From: Planctomycetaceae bacterium
Lineage (GTDB): Bacteria; Planctomycetota; Planctomycetia; Pirellulales; Thermoguttaceae
Reading direction: 5' to 3'
DNA length: 5,040 nt
Assembly: GCA_031259095.1 (NCBI GenBank)
Contig: JAIRLW010000644.1
Location: 1-5,040, forward strand
The notes under the pieces were generated by a model, which searched no databases, had not been told where the DNA came from, and saw only the letters and a list, made by a program, of their open reading frames with translations. Every line of letters begins with the position of its first letter. Position 1 is the first letter of the stretch. The translations under genes and the position numbers were made by a program. Positions 1-5,040 of the stretch are shown piece after piece.

Positions 1-1926
1 AATATCGGTATCGTGGGAAATGCCGGTCAAGGAAAAAGTACGTTCTTGCAGCGTTTAACCGGACTCGCTGAAACGGAAATTCCTACAGGCGGCAAAGGTG
101 ATTGTACTGGTGTTGCCGCAATTATTAAAAACGAATTTGTTTCAAACGCTTATGCGGATATTGAATTTTATTCGCAGAAAGAATTTTTGGATCGGGTGAT
201 TGCTCCGTTTTACAAAACAATGGAACTACCAATACCACAGTCGCTTGAAGAATTTGCGAAACCGTTTTCCGACACGATTTCACAAGAATTTTATGATGAA
301 ACAAAATTTATTGAACGTTTACAACAAGGACTTCCGAATTATCGCTGTTATCTAGGAGAAAAAAGAAAACGGATTGAAAGAGATGAAATTCGAAGTTACA
401 CAGCAAAAAGTGATCAAAATGGTCAACCGTTAATTACATGGGCATCCGTAAAATCAGCAGAAGTTCATTGCCGTTTCCCAAGTTTAGAGAAGGAGAAAAT
501 TTCGGTTGGAGATACGCCTGGTTTGGGGGACAGACATGTTCCTGATGCAGAAAAACAATTGATGGAGGATTTTGGTAAAAATATTGATGCAGTTATTATG
601 TTGCGTAAAGTCAAAGAACGCGGTATTCGTAAGGAAGATGTCCGGCTTTTTAATCTTATCAGAGAGGCGATTCCAGAGTTAGAACCTGGTACATGGTCCT
701 ACTTTATGGTCAATGTTTTCTCCAGTGACAAGACAAATCCCGTAACAAAAGATGCGTTGGAATTTTTGCCGAAAGATTTACAAGATAGTTCGCTCAAAGG
801 AATACGATCTTATATTGAAGTCGATTGTTCCGATCAAAATGCGGTTCTCAATGAGTTCGACAAGATATTAACCGATATTGCCGATAATCAGAAATCACTT
901 GATGAAACACTCTATAATAAACGTTTTGAAAATGTGAAAATACTTATCGGAAACATCAGTGAATTTATCAAAAATGCAAGGAATGCTTTGAAAGAAGTTG
1001 GTAGGGATAATTTGCCATTATTGGCGTATCAATCATTGTTTGATACGTGTTGGAAAAAAATTTCCAACAGTCTGGAAAATGACATTAAACAAAAATATCG
1101 TTTGAAACGAGATGAAACTGATCCGGAAATTGAAAAAAAGATTGACCTTATTAAAGAAGAAGCAACAAAATTAATTTCAGAAAAACTCAACAATATCACT
1201 TCAGAACAATACGCAGGATCAAGATTAGGCGCATTTTCGTTTGAATTACAACATGATCTCCGTATAGAACTTGCCAACGCTTTTGACGCTTTGGACGACA
1301 ACTTAGAATCTGAATTTATAGAGTTACGGCAATCAATAGTAGATTTATTACGGGATAAAGAAAAAGGAAGTCTTGATGAAATATTAGGTGAAAAATTTCA
1401 AAATTGCAGTCCGGAAGAATGGCTTAACGAGTTAGCGAATTGTTTTCAGGAAATTCCTAATAGTGATAAAATTGTATCGTCAATTCGTTCTTTAATTAAT
1501 TCGACATTTACTTTTCGCGGTTATCTACTACCGCAAATTCGGGATAAACTTGATATTCTTGACTCCGACAGTGATGCTTCCGGAAGTTATAGTTACGAAT
1601 CCGGTGATACATGGGAAGGAAAAGGCGGTGTTCGCCGTAAGTTTGAAATTGCTTGGAAAGAGGCAATGAACGCTTGTACAGAAGCCCTTAAAGGAATGAC
1701 TGTAAATAAAAACCGAGTATTATTTGCAACAATAGATCAATTTTGTGACGGTATTTTACGTTCAGGCGGAGATAAAGCACAAAAACGTTGGCTCGAATTA
1801 TATGATCTTTACAAAGAATCGATCTGGGATATTTTTAAAAAGAACGGTGATTATAGAAAATTACGAAACGACTATAATCTGTATGTTGCAGAAATAGAAA
1901 AGAATCTCGTTGGTTTACAAAAATAA
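1..1926 (+). CDS. Dynamin-like large GTPase, 5'-truncated (SLIP-GC-like pattern)
   Basis: This is the C-terminal 641 codons of a large GTPase; the start lies upstream of the window. The frame is open from base 1, reading N-I-G-I-V-G-N-A-G-Q-G-K-S-T, so the GTG at 13 sits between the first beta strand and the P-loop and cannot be the real start. Numbering from that GTG, the motifs are P-loop GNAGQGKST (residues 2-10), switch I 'CTGV' with Thr32 as the G2 threonine, G3 DTPGLGD (167-173) and a degenerate G4, NVFSSDK (234-240), in place of N/TKxD. About 130 residues, largely helical and charged, separate G2 from G3. The 'CTGV...YADIEF' pattern followed by 'DTPGLGD' recalls SLIP-GC-like dynamin-family GTPases (from memory, not searched). 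From about residue 300 the protein is mostly predicted helix, with a Ser/Asp/Gly/Tyr-rich stretch at 517-532. No clear transmembrane segment is visible. It lies 38 bases before a second dynamin-like gene, so co-transcription and a hetero-oligomer are likely. The GTPase call is firm; membrane remodelling is inferred. Confidence 0.88.
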   Translation, partial: NIGIVGNAGQGKSTFLQRLTGLAETEIPTGGKGDCTGVAAIIKNEFVSNAYADIEFYSQKEFLDRVIAPFYKTMELPIPQSLEEFAKPFSDTISQEFYDETKFIERLQQGLPNYRCYLGEKRKRIERDEIRSYTAKSDQNGQPLITWASVKSAEVHCRFPSLEKEKISVGDTPGLGDRHVPDAEKQLMEDFGKNIDAVIMLRKVKERGIRKEDVRLFNLIREAIPELEPGTWSYFMVNVFSSDKTNPVTKDALEFLPKDLQDSSLKGIRSYIEVDCSDQNAVLNEFDKILTDIADNQKSLDETLYNKRFENVKILIGNISEFIKNARNALKEVGRDNLPLLAYQSLFDTCWKKISNSLENDIKQKYRLKRDETDPEIEKKIDLIKEEATKLISEKLNNITSEQYAGSRLGAFSFELQHDLRIELANAFDALDDNLESEFIELRQSIVDLLRDKEKGSLDEILGEKFQNCSPEEWLNELANCFQEIPNSDKIVSSIRSLINSTFTFRGYLLPQIRDKLDILDSDSDASGSYSYESGDTWEGKGGVRRKFEIAWKEAMNACTEALKGMTVNKNRVLFATIDQFCDGILRSGGDKAQKRWLELYDLYKESIWDIFKKNGDYRKLRNDYNLYVAEIEKNLVGLQK

Positions 1927-1964
1927 AAGTAACTCTCACTCTAACTCAAATAAAATAAAATACA
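1927..1964 (+). other. A-rich translation leader without Shine-Dalgarno
   Basis: The 38-base gap between the two GTPase genes has a CT-rich half (ctctcactctaactc) and then an A-rich half (aaataaaataaaataca) directly before ATG 1965. No GGAGG-like sequence lies at ribosome-binding distance, so initiation probably depends on an unstructured A-rich leader or on coupling from the upstream gene. I see no hairpin terminator and no convincing promoter, which supports read-through transcription. Confidence 0.55.
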
Positions 1965-4541
1965 ATGACAACAACTCTACTGAACAATAATGTATCAACA
2001 ATTCAAATTGATTACGCACGAATGATTCTTGAACGATGTCAAGAAATTTTTTCTGTTGCACCTCCGAAGGAATGGGCGTCATCGGGATTAGCCGAAGATG
2101 TCGAAAAATTACGGTTACTAACTGATAAAACATCGGAGAATTTACGTACACCAACATTACGGATTGCTTTTGCCGGTGCAACCTCCAGTGGTAAATCGAC
2201 TCTGGTAAATGCGTTAATTGGAAAAACGCTTATGCCTATGGAGGCTGGTGAAATGTCGGCTGGTATCGTACAAATTTTTCATGAAGACCGTAATAATATC
2301 CTGCTTAATATTGAAACACCTCAAACAAGTGATGATTCAATTCTGCCGCAAGGTCTGTGGGAAAAACTAACCGATTTTACAACAGAAAACGAAGAAGAAG
2401 TTTATGACAAATTAAAAGAAGCAATGTTATGTTATCATCAACATAAAAAAACCGGCAAAATTATTGCACCGAATATACAAATACGTTGTCGAACCATTTT
2501 AGGACAACAAACTGATTTACTTCAACTTCCCGCTGGTGTTGGTTTGGAAATCATTGACTTGCCGGGGATTCGTGAAGTTGATGACGCAGCGAATCTCAAA
2601 TCTGTCCAGAATGTTCTCAAAAAAACAGTTTTAACAGTTGTACTCGGTTATGAACACACTTCTGAAAAACAGATTCAACCGCTATTAAAAGAAGTTAGCG
2701 AAATGATAACTTTGTTCGGAAATTCAAGTAACCTATTTTTTGTTTTGAATAAAGTTGACCGTTGGGAACAAGGTGATATGCCGATTTCAGATAAAATAAA
2801 ACTATTACAAGATCAAATTGCCCCAATGTTAGAAAATAAAAAAAATAACGAAGGAGAGATTACAATTGCAATGGTATCAGCTATTCAACTTTATCAATAT
2901 CAAGTTGGTCTTGGTTTTCCGCTTTCAAACAATTTGTCCGATCAACAACTTGGACTTTTAGCAAGCGGTATTATGAAACGTCCTGTGGATATTGATGACG
3001 ACTGGTATGATTTGATATCTATTGTTGCAAAGAAAGTTGCAAAACCTTTTGAAAAATTACAAAAATCAGGTGAAATATCACAGGATACAAAGGAACTTCA
3101 TCTGGCAAATTTAGAAAAGGCATTGTCAGGTTTTCGAGAAGAGATATTGAACAAAGATTTAAACCTAACAAAAAAACGCCAAATACTTGATAAAGCAATA
3201 GAAGAGAGTCAAGGGCAATCTTTGATTAACAGTCTTGCTGAACGTGTGAGCAAACAGCTGCCGCGTTTAGTTATCCAGCCGGCTGTTTACGAGTTTCAGA
3301 TTGAAGCGGAAAAAACGCTTGCCACTGTTCGCGGTGAATGTTCTGCCGCATTAACTAAAACCAACGAGGCTCTCAATTCGTTAGTCAAAAATCTTGAAAC
3401 AACTCAAATTGCTCTTTCGAAAAAATTGAAAACGGTTAAAGATGAATTAAAAAAAGATTTAAGTCAATTCGTTGAACTTTTGACCAGCAACGACTCAAGA
3501 GATTACGCCAAAGTTCGTAACTTGGTAAAAACAAGTAATTATCTTAAACCATTGGAAGGAGTATTTGATATTTTGGAAAAAATTAAACAAGAAGCAACAA
3601 ATAAAATATTCAAAAAAGTTCAAGATTATTTGTCTGAACCTTCCCAATCTGTTACCTATTTACAAAAAGAGTTACAACAAGTTGGTTGTGCAGCCAAAGA
3701 ATCCGGTGAATTTTGTAATAAAATCGAAGAGTTACCGGTAATTTTTAGGTTCTATCCTGAGGGTAAAATACGAATCAAAAAAGAATACTGTGATCGGAGT
3801 ATGCAAGATCACATGGATAGAATTAGAAAAACAATCAATGAAACCTCCAGTACCGTTGTTCCTTTATTGGCTAGTTTTTTTCAAAAATCTTTGCAAGGTT
3901 CTGTTGATGAATTTATATCAATGATGTTACTGCTTTCCAAAAAAGTACGAAACGAACTTTACGGTGTTGTTGAAAAAGAGTGTCAAATAGATCAAAATAT
4001 CGTCAATGATTTGATTCCGACTGATGATTATATCGCTAAACACGTTTCAATATTATTTGACGCCAATTCTCTCAACATACCTGAACGAGTTGAACCACCT
4101 AAAGACGAAACTGAAATTCGAACAAAATATCATAATCGAACTTGGAGTGAATGGTGGAAAGGTGTTTCTACGAAGCGAGTTGCAGAAGAGTATGAAGTTG
4201 ATTTTATTGTTCTCAATTTTGGTACAAGCGATCAACTTATCGAAAATTGGGATAGTACGATTTCAACGGCGATTGAAGGAATGGCTGCGGGAATATCGGC
4301 TTGGTTTGAAAAAAATATCGGAGGGACTTTAGATTTTTTGGAACAAAAGAGTAAGGTAATGATAGAACGGTATCAAGAAATTTGCCGTCAACGAATTGCG
4401 GCAAAAGAACAAGAAACAACAGCGATCACTGAAAAATGGACAACATTTCAATCACAATGGGAACAATTACACAATTCCCAAAACGGTTTACTTAATGAAC
4501 TAAGTAAACTTATCGAAACAGGAAATGTTTCACAACAATAA
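1965..4541 (+). CDS. Dynamin-like large GTPase, 858 aa, complete
   Basis: A complete bacterial dynamin-family GTPase. After about 65 helical residues comes the G domain: P-loop GATSSGKST (residues 71-79), G3 DLPG (198-201), canonical G4 NKVD (262-265) and a likely G5 'VSA' (304-306). The switch I region reads MPMEAGEMSAGIV (90-102), with Ser98/Ala99 where dynamins usually have the catalytic Thr. From about 350 to the end the protein is almost all predicted helix, with coiled-coil-like stretches near 445-500 and 800-850, as expected for a dynamin neck and trunk. A hydrophobic patch (about 630-657, broken by polar residues) is the best candidate for a membrane-contact paddle; no true transmembrane helix is seen. 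A Trp-rich motif, WSEWW, lies at 727-731. ATG 1965 is the first start after the preceding stop and leaves a normal N-terminal helix before the P-loop. It has no Shine-Dalgarno and is preceded by an A-rich leader. The length fits bacterial dynamin-like proteins (roughly 600-900 residues). Family is confident; cellular role is unknown. Confidence 0.92.
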   Translation: MTTTLLNNNVSTIQIDYARMILERCQEIFSVAPPKEWASSGLAEDVEKLRLLTDKTSENLRTPTLRIAFAGATSSGKSTLVNALIGKTLMPMEAGEMSAGIVQIFHEDRNNILLNIETPQTSDDSILPQGLWEKLTDFTTENEEEVYDKLKEAMLCYHQHKKTGKIIAPNIQIRCRTILGQQTDLLQLPAGVGLEIIDLPGIREVDDAANLKSVQNVLKKTVLTVVLGYEHTSEKQIQPLLKEVSEMITLFGNSSNLFFVLNKVDRWEQGDMPISDKIKLLQDQIAPMLENKKNNEGEITIAMVSAIQLYQYQVGLGFPLSNNLSDQQLGLLASGIMKRPVDIDDDWYDLISIVAKKVAKPFEKLQKSGEISQDTKELHLANLEKALSGFREEILNKDLNLTKKRQILDKAIEESQGQSLINSLAERVSKQLPRLVIQPAVYEFQIEAEKTLATVRGECSAALTKTNEALNSLVKNLETTQIALSKKLKTVKDELKKDLSQFVELLTSNDSRDYAKVRNLVKTSNYLKPLEGVFDILEKIKQEATNKIFKKVQDYLSEPSQSVTYLQKELQQVGCAAKESGEFCNKIEELPVIFRFYPEGKIRIKKEYCDRSMQDHMDRIRKTINETSSTVVPLLASFFQKSLQGSVDEFISMMLLLSKKVRNELYGVVEKECQIDQNIVNDLIPTDDYIAKHVSILFDANSLNIPERVEPPKDETEIRTKYHNRTWSEWWKGVSTKRVAEEYEVDFIVLNFGTSDQLIENWDSTISTAIEGMAAGISAWFEKNIGGTLDFLEQKSKVMIERYQEICRQRIAAKEQETTAITEKWTTFQSQWEQLHNSQNGLLNELSKLIETGNVSQQ

Positions 4542-4567
4542 TTCATAAATAAACAAAGAAAATAAAC
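4542..4567 (+). other. A-rich translation leader without Shine-Dalgarno
   Basis: The 26 bases between the second GTPase and the zinc-ribbon gene are nearly all A and T (ending aaagaaaataaac before ATG 4568). The stretch lacks a Shine-Dalgarno core and any inverted repeat. The leader matches the one before the second GTPase in style, which suggests this is how the host normally initiates translation. Confidence 0.55.
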
Positions 4568-5040
4568 ATGGAAAAACCTCAACAAAACGATAATGTCAAA
4601 CAATTATTGCGAATTGACAAAGCCGAGCTATTAAAGTCAAAGCAATGGAATTTGTGTGATATACCAGCGTTAGCAAAACAATGTATACCAGCGTTAGCAC
4701 AATTATGCAAGGTAGAAGCAAAGTTGTGTTATTATTTGCTTTGTCCTAATTGTGGTGATAATTTGAAAAAAAAGGATGAAGATGACGTAAGTCATTTCCA
4801 TTGTCCTTCATGTAACCATATTTTTCGTATTTGGACAGAAGATTTGACAATAAAATTCGAAAATTCCCAAAAACATGTACCGCAATCAGCATCAAAAGAT
4901 ATGTTTTCATTAATTGTACTAATTTATGATTGCATTGAAAGCGGATTAGAAAACGATTCATTAAATGATGAGGTTGTTGATTATTTGTTGAAGTCGGATA
5001 CTTGGTACTCGATTCAACAATTTGTTGATGAGAAAAATAT
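4568..5040 (+). CDS. Zinc-ribbon protein, 3'-truncated, function unknown
   Basis: An open frame begins at ATG 4568 and runs off the window end, giving 157 codons. An in-frame TAA at 4550-4552 makes this ATG the first possible start. The visible protein has a polar N-terminus (1-20), then a Cys/Leu/Ala-rich segment with a tandem eight-residue repeat IPALAKQC/IPALAQLC (32-47), then a zinc ribbon: Cys59-x2-Cys62, a 16-residue loop, and Cys79-x2-Cys82. The second knuckle, CPSCNHIFRIW, resembles MJ0042-type zinc ribbons (recalled family pattern, not searched). Residues 110-157 look helical and acidic. Zinc ribbons of this type usually bind zinc structurally and mediate protein or nucleic-acid contacts; no enzyme motif is visible. 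The gene starts 26 bases after the second dynamin gene, so it is probably in the same operon and may encode an adaptor or regulatory partner. What the missing C-terminal part holds could change this reading. Coding is supported by the long open frame, the tight spacing and the conserved Cys pattern. Confidence 0.82.
   Translation, partial: MEKPQQNDNVKQLLRIDKAELLKSKQWNLCDIPALAKQCIPALAQLCKVEAKLCYYLLCPNCGDNLKKKDEDDVSHFHCPSCNHIFRIWTEDLTIKFENSQKHVPQSASKDMFSLIVLIYDCIESGLENDSLNDEVVDYLLKSDTWYSIQQFVDEKN
4661..4708 (+). repeat. Two-copy 24-bp in-frame tandem repeat
   Basis: Two adjacent 24-base units (4661-4684 and 4685-4708) match at 20 of 24 positions, with the first 15 bases (ataccagcgttagca) identical. 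The period is a multiple of three, so it encodes two eight-residue units, IPALAKQC and IPALAQLC, just before the zinc ribbon. It looks like a fairly recent slippage-type duplication inside the zinc-ribbon gene; the Cys at the end of each unit is kept. Confidence 0.85.

Noticed and set aside
13..15. GTG as a start codon for the first GTPase
   Set aside because: The frame is open upstream to base 1, and the residues before it (NIGI) form the beta strand leading into the P-loop; starting here would remove the strand and any N-terminal region.
1029..1301. Minus-strand ORF of 90 codons
   Set aside because: It lies fully inside the first GTPase gene, has Ser/Phe-rich composition typical of an antisense shadow, and shows no recognisable motif.
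1950..1964. A/T-rich gap before the second GTPase as a promoter
   Set aside because: The sequence is a simple AAATA-type run with no paired -35/-10 or Bacteroidota-style -7 element that I could support; operon read-through is simpler.
1936..2181. Minus-strand ORF of 81 codons across the first intergenic gap
   Set aside because: It is mostly antisense to the start of the second GTPase, overlapping its P-loop codons, and has no family resemblance or leader; a shadow is simpler than an antitoxin-like gene.
4024..4332. Plus-strand ORF of 102 codons in another frame, and minus-strand ORFs at 4053-4235 and 4237-4419
   Set aside because: All sit inside the 3' part of the second GTPase gene, whose frame is continuous and matches the dynamin family; none has a motif or independent context.
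1..4541. The two GTPases as a recent tandem gene duplication
   Set aside because: P-loops, switch regions, insert lengths and C-terminal regions differ throughout; any common ancestry is ancient.
4661..4708. Start of a CRISPR or other repeat array
   Set aside because: There are only two directly abutting units with no spacers, in frame inside a coding sequence.
4746..4961. Minus-strand ORF of 71 codons near the window end
   Set aside because: It is antisense to the zinc-ribbon gene, whose plus-strand frame carries paired CxxC motifs and a consistent start.

Overview
This 5040-base window is a fragment of an AT-rich bacterial genome. It carries three same-strand genes that fill almost the whole window: a 5'-truncated dynamin-like GTPase (1-1926), a complete second dynamin-like GTPase of 858 residues (1965-4541), and a 3'-truncated gene for a zinc-ribbon protein (4568 to beyond 5040). 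The gaps between them are only 38 and 26 bases. Neither gap shows a promoter or terminator that I can recognise, so the three are most simply read as one operon whose first promoter and last gene(s) lie outside the window.

Organism: low GC by eye, and A-rich leaders without a Shine-Dalgarno sequence before both visible start codons. This is typical of Bacteroidota and also occurs in other lineages with little use of Shine-Dalgarno, such as some Planctomycetota and Cyanobacteria. No rRNA, tRNA or housekeeping gene allows a firmer call. Nothing suggests a phage or transposon in the window itself.

Gene logic: the two GTPases are clearly different proteins, not a recent duplication. The first has the pattern P-loop, 'CTGV' switch I, a roughly 130-residue insertion and 'DTPGLGD', which recalls the SLIP-GC-like branch of large GTPases, and its G4 motif is degenerate. 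The second has a standard P-loop, 'DLPG' and 'NKVD', but Ser/Ala where dynamins usually carry the switch I Thr. Each is followed by a long, mostly helical region. Adjacent pairs of unlike dynamins are known in bacteria (for example the Campylobacter jejuni DLP1/DLP2 pair) and act as hetero-oligomers on membranes. By analogy, a two-subunit membrane-remodelling or stress/defence machine is plausible here. The zinc-ribbon protein may be an accessory or adaptor subunit, and that combination is the part I do not recognise as a described system. Its role, and any defence function, is inference from gene order only.
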